From assembly GCF_041020765.1 (NCBI RefSeq), contig NZ_JBEUEJ010000016.1: a stretch of DNA of 64,000 bases; one strand, written 5' to 3'. The notes below the pieces were generated by a model. It ran no database searches and was not told the origin of the DNA. It saw nothing but the letters and a program-made list of their open reading frames with translations. Source of the stretch: Kineococcus terrestris. Lineage in GTDB: Bacteria > Actinomycetota > Actinomycetes > Actinomycetales > Kineococcaceae. Shown piece by piece: positions 50,715-57,558 of this stretch (its first letter is position 1; every line of letters starts with the position of its first letter). The translations under genes were made by a program, and so were the position numbers.

Positions 50715-51086
50715 GTGGAGCCTGAGGTCGAGGACGTGCTGCGCCGGGTCAGCCAGAAGCTGCCCGCAGGCTGCACCCTGGTCGAGCTGGACCTGCAGGA
50801 AGCAATGATCGCCATGGACTGCGGCGGCCGACGCGAGTACCTGCACTTCCTGCACCAGGACCTGGGCTCGCAGTTCGCGCAGATCGATGACGTGGACCGC
50901 AAGGGACTGTGGGGGCTGGAGGTCTCCCAGGAGGAGACCGTCGCCCGGCTCATCTCCATCCACCTGGAGGAGTCGCTGGCCATGCGTGAACCGCCCGAGT
51001 CCGGGCACTGGACGTACCTACGCAGTGGCTTCGAGCCGATCCCGCCCTGGCAGGCGCACAAGGACCGCACCCACCGCCGTCGGTGA
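50715..51086 (+). CDS. Hypothetical soluble protein, 123 aa
   Basis: GTG 50715. Alpha/beta: EDVLRRVSQKLPAGCTLVEL, REYLHFLHQDLGSQFAQIDD, VSQEETVARLISIHLEES, ending WTYLRSGFEPIPPW. It stands alone between R13 and R14. It has the look of a small immunity-type protein, but no family can be named. Confidence 0.6.
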   Translation: MEPEVEDVLRRVSQKLPAGCTLVELDLQEAMIAMDCGGRREYLHFLHQDLGSQFAQIDDVDRKGLWGLEVSQEETVARLISIHLEESLAMREPPESGHWTYLRSGFEPIPPWQAHKDRTHRRR

Positions 51087-51628
51087 CCAGCACGAGCCCA
51101 CGGGGGCATCGACGTCGACACTCGGGTCGAGCCGTGGCGCGAGCAGCCGCTGCCCTATCGACCTCTGCGACGTCGACTGTCGCACCGAGCTGACAGCGGT
51201 TATCGAAGCACGCACCTCTCCGTGGTCCGGTCGAGGTGATCGGCGCACCTGGCCGGTGCCCCCTGCACGCCGACCCGCACGTGCGCGCCGGCGTCGCACG
51301 CCGTTCCGGGCACGTCGGAGGCGGTGCCACCGGCGGCTTCCTAACGTGCACCGAGGTCCTGACTTTCACGCAGGCCGTGCAGCTCTTGGCCGCAGCGGCT
51401 AGCACCAAGCTGCGCGACGTCGACCGAGCCCGCTGGCTGCTCAACCCTGCCGTCACGCAGGTTCAAGAGCACAGTCTCAAGAAGGGTCACTTCTGCGATG
51501 GCCGAGCCAGTGATGGACGCGCAGCCTTGACACAGTCCATGCATGATCATCGTCGTTGATCACCGTGCTGCGTGGCAGGTGCTAGTCGCTGGGCAGCACG
51601 TCGAAAGGCAACCGCGACGCTGACAAGC
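51087..51628. other. Gene-poor stretch containing R14
   Basis: Frames exist here (for instance plus strand 51236-51559, which includes a protein-like TFTQAVQLLAAAASTKLRDV), but every one runs through the hairpin repeat at 51474-51502 or lacks a start site. I do not call a gene. A decayed gene before the repeat is possible. Confidence 0.4.
51474..51502 (+). repeat. Dispersed hairpin repeat R14
   Basis: GTCTCAAGAAGGG-TCACTTCTGCGATGGC, a near-consensus copy of the TCACTTC subtype. Confidence 0.9.
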
Positions 51629-51862
51629 TCAGCGCGAGGCGCGCAACACGTGCGTCCACCATGCGCCCACAGCACCTCCTACCACGGTGACCGTCAAGAG
51701 GAGCAGGCCGTCTTGGACGGCGTCTGTCCAGTTGTCCGTCCGTAGCAGTCGCGACATGACGGATCCGACGAGGAACGCGACCGCGGCCGCAATGATCCCC
51801 CGCACTACCGCACGCCTACCCATGAGTCGCGACGGCGGTGGTCGATCCTCGTCCGAGGCCAT
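51629..51862 (-). CDS. Small two-pass membrane protein, 77 aa
   Basis: ATG 51862. A polar start (ASDEDRPPPSRLMGRR), two helices (GIIAAAVAFLVGSVMSRLL and GLLLLTVTVVGGAVGAWW). No clear ribosome site. R15 begins 9 bp upstream of this start. Confidence 0.55.
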   Translation of the reverse strand: MASDEDRPPPSRLMGRRAVVRGIIAAAVAFLVGSVMSRLLRTDNWTDAVQDGLLLLTVTVVGGAVGAWWTHVLRASR

Positions 51863-51870
51863 GAGTCGAT

Positions 51871-51903
51871 GATCGTGAAATGTGCCGCCTTCTGCGACAT
51901 GGC
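51871..51903 (+). repeat. Dispersed hairpin repeat R15 (degenerate)
   Basis: GATCGTGAAATGTGCC-GCCTTCTGCGACATGGC keeps CTTCTGCGA and GGC with one inserted base. It is 54 bp from R16 in the same orientation, so the pair may be a local duplication. Confidence 0.55.
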
Positions 51904-51956
51904 TCGCTCGGCGCGAGGTCCAAGAGCATGGCTCATGCACCGTTCGCCGACTGTCT

Positions 51957-51987
51957 CCATCTCGCAATGGGTCACTTCTGCGATGGC
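51957..51987 (+). repeat. Dispersed hairpin repeat R16
   Basis: CCATCTCGCAATGGG-TCACTTCTGCGATGGC. TCGCA and TGCGA form a perfect 5-bp pairing, and CCAT/ATGG extends it. It lies before the gene at 52069. Confidence 0.92.
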
Positions 51988-52068
51988 TGGACTGCATGGC
52001 GGGCATGAGATGACACCGGTCCGTCGATGGCCCTGGCCCTCGATGATCACTACAGGCACGATGGGCCG

Positions 52069-52893
52069 ATGAGCATGCAGGGCCTGCACGCCGTGCCCGA
52101 CCCGTCCCTCGGACACTGGCTGGCCCCGCGCCTGTCCGGTGCCTTCGGTGCGGTGGGCTTGAGCGTGCCCCGCGGCTACGCCGCCTACGCCCGCCTCCTG
52201 CACCCGGTCGACCCCCAGCCCGCGACCGAGCCGACCACCTGGGCCGGGGTCTGCGCCCGCACCGGGCGCACCGCCCACGCCCTGATGCAGTGGGAGTCGA
52301 TCACCACCCCCGCCCCCGGTGTGGTGAAGCTGCCCCTGTCCGGCGAGGGCCGCTGGGACGAGGTCCAGGTCGAGCTCGGCTGCCTGGCCCCACCGGCCTT
52401 GGCGGCGCTGCTGCAGGTCCTGGCCCGCTTCACCACCGACCCCGACGACCCGCGGGCGTACCACCACGCGCTGTGGGACGGCTGGGGCTGGCTCACCGGC
52501 GCCACCGCCCTGGTCGTCGCCTTCAGCGACGGGCCCGCTCCCCGCCCACCGGCACCGGTGCGCCCACCGCTGCCCGAGGTGGTCCAGGACGCCTTGAACG
52601 CTGACCGCCTGTCCCTGCCCGGGCGTGAGTACCTGCTCTTCAACGGTCCCCTGCACGCCGCGCTGGGCATGGGGGACCAGGTCACCGACGACTGGTTCCT
52701 GCCCCAGTCGCCGAACCTGCTGTGGCCGGCGGACCGCTCCTGGTGCCTGGCCAGCGAGATCGACTTCGACTCCACCCTCATCGGCGGGTCCGTCGAGCTG
52801 ATCGAGGCGGTCTTGGCCCACCCGGGGCTGGAGGCGTGGGCGGTGCACGAGGACGATGACCTGTCCGCCTTCGCCGACCACCTCAACACCTGA
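52069..52893 (+). CDS. Hypothetical soluble protein, 274 aa
   Basis: ATG 52069. Recognisable pieces: SVPRGYAAYARLLHPVD, RTGRTAHALMQWESITTP, LPGREYLLFNGPLHAALGMG, SPNLLWPADRSWCLASEIDF, then DSTLIGGSVELIEAVLAHPG. I recall uncharacterised actinobacterial proteins of this style but no function. No membrane segment. A GAGACGGCG/CGCCGTCTC pair (52905-52937) after its stop could act as a terminator and shares its right arm with R17. Confidence 0.7.
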   Translation: MSMQGLHAVPDPSLGHWLAPRLSGAFGAVGLSVPRGYAAYARLLHPVDPQPATEPTTWAGVCARTGRTAHALMQWESITTPAPGVVKLPLSGEGRWDEVQVELGCLAPPALAALLQVLARFTTDPDDPRAYHHALWDGWGWLTGATALVVAFSDGPAPRPPAPVRPPLPEVVQDALNADRLSLPGREYLLFNGPLHAALGMGDQVTDDWFLPQSPNLLWPADRSWCLASEIDFDSTLIGGSVELIEAVLAHPGLEAWAVHEDDDLSAFADHLNT

Positions 52894-52923
52894 ACCGGCA
52901 CCTGGAGACGGCGTAGTCGGCGT

Positions 52924-52961
52924 ACCGCCGCCGTCTCGCAATCGGTCGGTCCTGAGATGAC
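52924..52961 (+). repeat. Dispersed hairpin repeat R17
   Basis: ACCGCCGCCGTCTCGCAA-TCGGTCGGTCCTGAGATGAC. TCTC/GAGA pair across the centre. The left arm can also pair with GAGACGGCG at 52905-52913, so two alternative hairpins are possible. Confidence 0.9.
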
Positions 52962-53017
52962 TTGCGGGATGCACGCGGCGGCGTGCTCCGCCTTGCTGTG
53001 CTCGGCGGCCAGCAGGG

Positions 53018-53332
53018 TCAGCGCGGAGGGCCAGGTGGCCGTCGCATGCGTCGGCCCCAGCGCGCCGCGTAGGGGTGCAGGTGGGCCGAGACGGTCGCGG
53101 CCACTGCCAGCAGCACAGCGGTGCCAGCGTCGATCCAGCCGATCAGCCACAGCAGCGCGCTGAAGCCTCCAGCCGTCAGGAGGCCACCGGCCAGGGAGGT
53201 CAGGTGCCCGCGCACCGACCGCGGCACCGGCGCCGGGGCTTGCGGGTCCTCGGCCAGCCCGACGTACTCCAGCACCCGGCGGAAGCGCCCTGGCTTCGCG
53301 GGTCCGGCGGGTCGGTCGGGTCGGGCGGGCAC
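53018..53332 (-). CDS. Two-pass membrane protein, 104 aa, SepF-like N-terminal motif
   Basis: N-terminal KPGRFRRVLEYVGLAEDP recalls the lipid-binding start of SepF; compare 47604. Two hydrophobic segments follow (HLTSLAGGLLTAGGFSALLW and AGTAVLLAVAATVSAHLHPY), so this is not SepF itself. It is convergent with 52069 and divergent from 53414. Confidence 0.6.
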   Translation of the reverse strand: MPARPDRPAGPAKPGRFRRVLEYVGLAEDPQAPAPVPRSVRGHLTSLAGGLLTAGGFSALLWLIGWIDAGTAVLLAVAATVSAHLHPYAARWGRRMRRPPGPPR

Positions 53333-53413
53333 CAGCGCACCCTAGGAACAGCCGCAGGCCCCCGACTCTAGGGCGGATGCCATCACCCGAACGGGTGCTC
53401 GAAAGTCGAGGCG

Positions 53414-53761
53414 GTGGCCAGCGTCCGGTACCGGCGGCAGGCTGCGCCGGTGCGCGCGGCAGCAGAGCAGGACCCCGGCCAGGATCCCGGCCAGAGACCC
53501 GGCAACGACACGAGTGCCGGTGCGGGCCAGGACGCTGACCGGCACGTGCCGTGGCGCCTGCTCGTGGCCGGCACCTGCTCGCTGGTGGTCGGGGCCTTCC
53601 TCTTGCACCGGGGCCTGCTCGGAGACGGCCCGACCGGGCTCGCGGTCCTGCAGGTGCTGGGCGGTCTGCTCGGCCTGGCCACCGGCGTGATGCACCTGCT
53701 CACCTGCTGGCGGACGCACCGGGCCGGGAAGCGACCGCGGGCCGTGCCGCGGGCCCGATGA
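53414..53761 (+). CDS. Two-pass membrane protein, 115 aa
   Basis: GTG 53414. A polar repetitive start (EQDPGQDPGQRPGND), then two segments (LLVAGTCSLVVGAFLLHRGL and GLAVLQVLGGLLGLATGVMH) and a basic tail. No family recognised. The divergent 53018 gene starts 82 bp away. Confidence 0.55.
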   Translation: MASVRYRRQAAPVRAAAEQDPGQDPGQRPGNDTSAGAGQDADRHVPWRLLVAGTCSLVVGAFLLHRGLLGDGPTGLAVLQVLGGLLGLATGVMHLLTCWRTHRAGKRPRAVPRAR

Positions 53762-53865
53762 CCTGCCACCGCGGCGGCGTCAGCCGTGATGGGCGCCGGC
53801 GACCGGTCAGCGCCCTGGCCGCGGTCGCGGGCCACCGGGCACCGGCTCTGTCGATGCGGCAGCCA

Positions 53866-54075
53866 CTACCGGATGATCCCGAAGCCGACCAGGATGGCGA
53901 GGCCGGCGGCGATGATGCTGCAGACGCCCACGATCACCACCCCCGAGGGTGTGGCCAGCTCGTGCTTCGGCCACCAGCGGGCCAGGCGCTGGCCCACCGG
54001 GCGGTGCCAGATGATGAGCACCACACCGAGGAGGGCGTAGACCGGCCCCACGTAGACGCCCGGTCCCAGGTGCAC
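53866..54075 (-). CDS. Small two-pass membrane protein, 69 aa
   Basis: GTG 54075. Segments VGPVYALLGVVLIIWHRPVG and SGVVIVGVCSIIAAGLAILV joined by a basic loop (RLARWWPKHEL). Convergent with 53414. No family recognised. Confidence 0.55.
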   Translation of the reverse strand: MHLGPGVYVGPVYALLGVVLIIWHRPVGQRLARWWPKHELATPSGVVIVGVCSIIAAGLAILVGFGIIR

Positions 54076-54210
54076 GTGCCGACGCTAGCGCCCGGAGCGG
54101 CCGACACCGATCAGGCGACCCTGAGGCTCCCGCAACGGCCCAGCGCTCCACCGCTGAGTGCAAGCCTCGGCACTCACAGCCCTACCGAGGCCGCTCGCAT
54201 GAAGTCAACC

Positions 54211-54236
54211 GACGACCGGTCGCTTCGCAGATGGCC
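54211..54236 (+). repeat. Dispersed hairpin repeat R18 (right part)
   Basis: GACGACCGGTCGCTTCGCAGATGGCC: the GGTCGCTTC centre and the ATGGC end are kept; the left arm is decayed. Confidence 0.65.
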
Positions 54237-54295
54237 GTGCCAGGAGCCGCACACGCGATCATGTGGGGACTCGAGAACTGCGTGGTCGTGGCCTG

Positions 54296-54841
54296 TCAGC
54301 CCGGCTGCAACGTCAACGTCAGCTCGCCATCAGCCGGGCCGGCCTGGTCCGTCTCGTAGGGCGCGAACCATCCGGGTGACCGGTCAGCCGGCCCCCACCA
54401 CGCCGGCGCACTCGTCTCGAAGTTGCCTGTCGCACCGCGCAGCAGTACGACGTGCCAGCCCGGGAAGCCGCGCAGGTCGCCCATCACCGCTGTCTCCGCG
54501 GTCGGTGCAGGGGTCGCCCACCCCAGCTCAGGGCGCCAGTCGCTGCCCAACCGGACGTCCATGCCCTGGGCAGTGATGTGCTCGCGCTGGACGTCGACGA
54601 CGGCGCTGAACACCGTCCGCTGACTCTCCCGCCTGCGTCGCAGCGACGGGTGCAGGTCCTCACCCGAGGCAGGAACGATGGGGTCCTCGAAGCTCACCTC
54701 GACGAGGAAGGCGTGTCCCTCCTGCCACCGCGCCACGACCGGCGGCGGGCTGAACACCTCGTGACCTGCCGAGCCGCCCGAGACCGCTACCGCGATCCGC
54801 GGTAGGGGACCGACCGCTGTGGCGTCGCCCGTCCCGGGCAC
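54296..54841 (-). CDS. Hypothetical protein, 181 aa, paralogue of 37391-37975
   Basis: GTG 54841 (GTG 54862 is also in frame). Beta-rich and soluble: LPRIAVAVSGGSAGHEVFSP, WQEGHAFLVEVSFEDP, QRTVFSAVVDVQREHITAQG, and GWHVVLLRGATGNFETSAP followed by WWGPADR, which aligns with the protein at 37391. The two copies have diverged widely outside that segment. Function unknown. Confidence 0.7.
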   Translation of the reverse strand: MPGTGDATAVGPLPRIAVAVSGGSAGHEVFSPPPVVARWQEGHAFLVEVSFEDPIVPASGEDLHPSLRRRRESQRTVFSAVVDVQREHITAQGMDVRLGSDWRPELGWATPAPTAETAVMGDLRGFPGWHVVLLRGATGNFETSAPAWWGPADRSPGWFAPYETDQAGPADGELTLTLQPG

Positions 54842-54905
54842 GTGCGCGCCACAGGCTCGCACACGAGCGGCGACGGTGACCTCCCACCACGCGGTGCCGG
54901 CACGT

Positions 54906-55588
54906 TCAGCGCTGGGCAGCCGATCCGGCGGTGGCGGTGTCCCAGGTCGCCGACTGACGTGGGAAGCAGCGAGCTGCTGTCGTTGCTGCTTCTGCTCGGC
55001 CTCCCGGTGCTGCGTCCTCGGCTCGCCGGCGCTCCAGCTCGGCAGCGACCGGTTCCGTCAGCGGCGCCAGGGTCAGCGGCGCGATCGCCGCCTGCAGGAC
55101 GCGTAGCTGTGCCGGGCTCGAGGAGACGACGATGCTGCTGCCCGCATCGCGCAGGTCAGCTAGTTTGCTCCCGTCCGCGGCCAAGACCTTCACGTGCCGC
55201 GACCAGCCGGCGTAGACCTGCACGGCGGTCCAGTTCTCCTGCTTCTGGTGCATCTGGATGACGCGGTCGCCGGGATGACGCCAGTCGGCTCCACCGCCCG
55301 GTAGTCGCAGGGGCCGCCTGCGCTGCTTGCACCTGCGCTGGCAGCGCGTGACGGGGATCGGGCCACACCTCCACCAGCAGCTGCGCCGTCGCCGGGCGCA
55401 GGTGCTGTAGCACCGCGGCGCACACCGCCTGCGCCGATGTGCGGTCCGGAGGCTCGTTGAGAACTGCGAACAGCGCCCGCTCCTCCGGCTGCCCCGCAAC
55501 GCCTGACCCTCTGCCTACGCGAGGATCCTGCCTGGTGCTGCTGCACGTCTGGAACCGAACGGTGATGATCCAGCCAGTTCTCACTCAT
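54906..55588 (-). pseudogene. Broken hypothetical gene with frame changes
   Basis: Protein-like text moves through three frames. It starts at ATG 55588 (MSENWLDHHRSVPDVQQHQ), continues in another frame as RALFAVLNEPPDRTSAQAV and LRPATAQLLVEVWPDPRHAL, and then near 55295 in a third frame as DWRHPGDRVIQMHQKQENW and VKVLAADGSKLADLRDAG to the stop at 54906. At least two indels are needed. Either a decaying gene or sequence errors. It lies between two members of locally duplicated families. Confidence 0.5.
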
Positions 55589-55646
55589 GCCGTCCCGAGC
55601 GCAGCCGCCAGCGCCGGACGCCAGGTCACACCGCCTCACGGACTCG

Positions 55647-55856
55647 TCAGGCCGTCCATCCTGGAGCTCTCGCGGCGCAGATGCGCTCGGGCGCACCAGG
55701 CTCGCTGTGCTCGATCTCGTAGAAGCACTCTCCGCACCCTCGGGTCGGGTCGTGCTCGCGCCAGTCGTGGCGACAGGTCGGGCAGTCCCCGTAGTAGGCC
55801 CGCTCGGCCCTCCTCTCCTGCCGCCCCGCCCACCACCGCCTCAGCCCTTGCCCCAC
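55647..55856 (-). CDS. Small zinc-ribbon-like protein, 69 aa, paralogue of 38075-38284
   Basis: GTG 55856. Contains CPTCRHDWREHDPTRGCGEC with two CxxC knuckles; same length and order of motifs as the copy at 38075 (RRWW start, PERIC and GWTA end). The two genes are 17 kb apart on opposite strands. Role unknown. Confidence 0.8.
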   Translation of the reverse strand: MGQGLRRWWAGRQERRAERAYYGDCPTCRHDWREHDPTRGCGECFYEIEHSEPGAPERICAARAPGWTA

Positions 55857-55923
55857 CTCTCCAGCATCGCAGCCGGCGGTCGACTGAGGTCGACGAACGC
55901 AGCCTCCTGCCGCCGCTCAACCG

Positions 55924-55962
55924 CAGTCATGTCTCGGGGAGGGCTGGCTGTGCGAGACCAGC
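55924..55962 (+). repeat. Dispersed hairpin repeat R19
   Basis: GCAGTCATGTCTCGGGG-AGGGCTGGCTGTGCGAGACCAGC. GTCTCG (55931-55936) and CGAGAC (55953-55958) pair perfectly although both differ from the usual arms. It lies in the gap between 55647 and 56121. Confidence 0.8.
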
Positions 55963-56120
55963 ACGCCCCGCCTGGTGTGGTTGACGCAGGTGCTGCTGAG
56001 CTCCGCGATGAGGGTGAGGTGGTTTTCGCCTCGGAAGGGGCGGCTGATGGGGCTAGGGCATCCGAGTGAAGCTGCGATCCTCACCTCCTCCTGCCCGGTC
56101 GTCCTTGACAGGGTGCTGAC

Positions 56121-56567
56121 GTGGAGGGCCAGCGCGACGACGTTCCCGACCTGAGCGGGCTGCGGCCGCGCTACCGCCTGCGGGCTGCCCGCGGCCTGCG
56201 CATGGTGCTCCTAGTCCTCTTCGGCCTGCAGGTGGCTCTGGCCGTTTCCCGGCTCTTCGGCGACCCTGACACCTTCGACGTCGTGGTCTCGATCGTCCTG
56301 CTGCTGGGTTTCGCCTACGTCCTCGGTGTCTACTTCGTGTGGGCACCGGCGACCCTGCTCACGGCCGAGGGGGTCGGCCTGCGCGACGGCCTGCCCAGGT
56401 TCCGGATCGTCCCGTGGAGCCGTGTGCGCACGGTGCGGGTCGAAAGCGGTTGGTACGAGACCAGCCTGCTCGTGCTCGAGGGCGGCCGCAGCATGCGGTT
56501 GGTCGGGGTGCCCGCCGAGGACGCCCGTCGCTTGGCTGAGGCTCTAGAGGCTCGGGCGCAGCGCTGA
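56121..56567 (+). CDS. Two-pass membrane protein with bacterial PH-like domain, 148 aa
   Basis: GTG 56121. Segments MVLLVLFGLQVALAVSRLFG and VVVSIVLLLGFAYVLGVYFV precede a compact beta domain (LTAEGVGLRDGLPRFRIVPW, SRVRTVRVESGWYETSLLVL, EGGRSMRLVGVPAEDARRLA) typical of bPH6-type domains. Layout resembles the protein at 63176. Usual role unknown; such proteins sit at the inner membrane face. Confidence 0.7.
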   Translation: MEGQRDDVPDLSGLRPRYRLRAARGLRMVLLVLFGLQVALAVSRLFGDPDTFDVVVSIVLLLGFAYVLGVYFVWAPATLLTAEGVGLRDGLPRFRIVPWSRVRTVRVESGWYETSLLVLEGGRSMRLVGVPAEDARRLAEALEARAQR

Positions 56568-56875
56568 TCGGCGCGTTCCCTGGGCTCGGTGGCTCGCGCG
56601 TCGACACCACCGCAACGGCGACTGCCGTGTCGTCGCCCTGTCGAGAACGACCGGTGCGGGGCTGGATCGTGATGACGGGAGTGGTGCCGTTCAGTCGTGT
56701 CAGGGTGCAGCCGCGGCTACGGTCGCTCGTGCACAATTTGGCCATCACCACTCGCCGTCGTGACCGGCTCGGTGAGCTTGTGCTTCTGTCACTGCCCGAC
56801 GGCAGGCCCCCTGTCGGGGTCGTCCGCGCGGTGGTGAGCAGACGCTCTCTGGACAGCGCCTAGGAGATGACGATC
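56568..56875. other. Gap with a degenerate repeat (R20) and one doubtful frame
   Basis: A minus-strand sequence at 56635-56663 (GCACCGGTCGTTCTCGACAGG) resembles a shortened repeat copy. A plus-strand frame at 56627-56863 ends just before the next gene but begins inside that copy and has no domain, so I do not call it. Confidence 0.35.
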
Positions 56876-57287
56876 GTGCCTCTCGACGACCAAGCGCACG
56901 CGTGGAACGACCTGGTGGGACGTCTGCTCGGGTCCCACCACTTCTCGGCCCAGTTCGTCATGGACGACGTGCAGCTCTGCTTCGACGCCCGATGAGCCCG
57001 TCCTCAACTGCGAGGTCGTGCCTGGTGTGGAGGAATGCGGCCGACGGATCGTATCCGGGCAGACCGGCTACGCCGATGTTCTGGTCTTGCTCATGCCGGG
57101 GACCGTGCTCGCCACGACCGAGGCGGAGGCTCAGGGACTGCGACTGGAGCTCATCGGCGGGTCGATCGTCGTGCTTCCGACTCAGGAGGAGGTCGTTGGG
57201 TCGGAGATCGCCATGCTCTTCGGCTTCACGGACAAGCATCGGATGTGTGGGCTGCCTGGCGGTGAAGCCTTCGAGCACCTCACCTGA
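56876..57287 (+). pseudogene. Hypothetical gene with one frameshift
   Basis: GTG 56876 follows TAGGAG by 9 bp. Frame one reads VPLDDQAHAWNDLVGRLLGS and FSAQFVMDDVQLCFDA, then stops at TGA 56992. In another frame the text carries on without a gap as DEPVLNCEVVPGVEECG and QTGYADVLVLLMPGTVLATT to 57287. One extra base near 56990 explains it. Total ~136 residues if repaired. No family recognised. Confidence 0.6.
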
Positions 57288-57362
57288 CGTTCCACCGTCG
57301 GCGTGAGCTGCGTGTTCCTCGTGTCCTCACCCCTTAGTGCTCATGCCCTTGCCGGAGTGCCG

Positions 57363-57395
57363 GTGCCGTCTCACTTCCGGTCGGCGCGACGGCAC
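57363..57395 (+). repeat. Dispersed hairpin repeat R21
   Basis: GTGCCGTCTCACTTCCGG-TCGGCGCGACGGCAC. It has the longest exact outer stem, GTGCCGTC with GACGGCAC, around a TCTCA...GGTCGGC core. Confidence 0.8.
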
Positions 57396-57421
57396 CAGAG
57401 GCTCCTCCGGTTACGAGGCCG

Positions 57422-57460
57422 GCAGCCGTCATCTCACGACTGGCGGCGGCCTCAGACGAT
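57422..57460 (+). repeat. Dispersed hairpin repeat R22 (degenerate)
   Basis: GCAGCCGTCATCTCACGAC then TGGCGGCGGCCTCAGACGAT. The 5' GCAGCC and the CATCTCACGA left arm are kept; the rest has diverged. It is 26 bp after R21 in the same orientation. Confidence 0.55.
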
Positions 57461-57558
57461 CTGCGCGCGACTGTCCAGTGCGCGCACGGCGATCACGGCA
57501 TGGACGTCGTGTGGTCGCGCCCGGCCCCGCGGCGGCCCCGCGGCGGTCGCGGACTGCC

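Noticed and set aside
51236..51559. A 107-residue plus-strand gene
   Set aside because: It lacks a ribosome site and its last third would be the hairpin repeat R14; other repeats are never inside convincing genes.
53018..53332. A SepF homologue
   Set aside because: Only the N-terminal motif is similar; the rest has two membrane helices and no SepF core domain.
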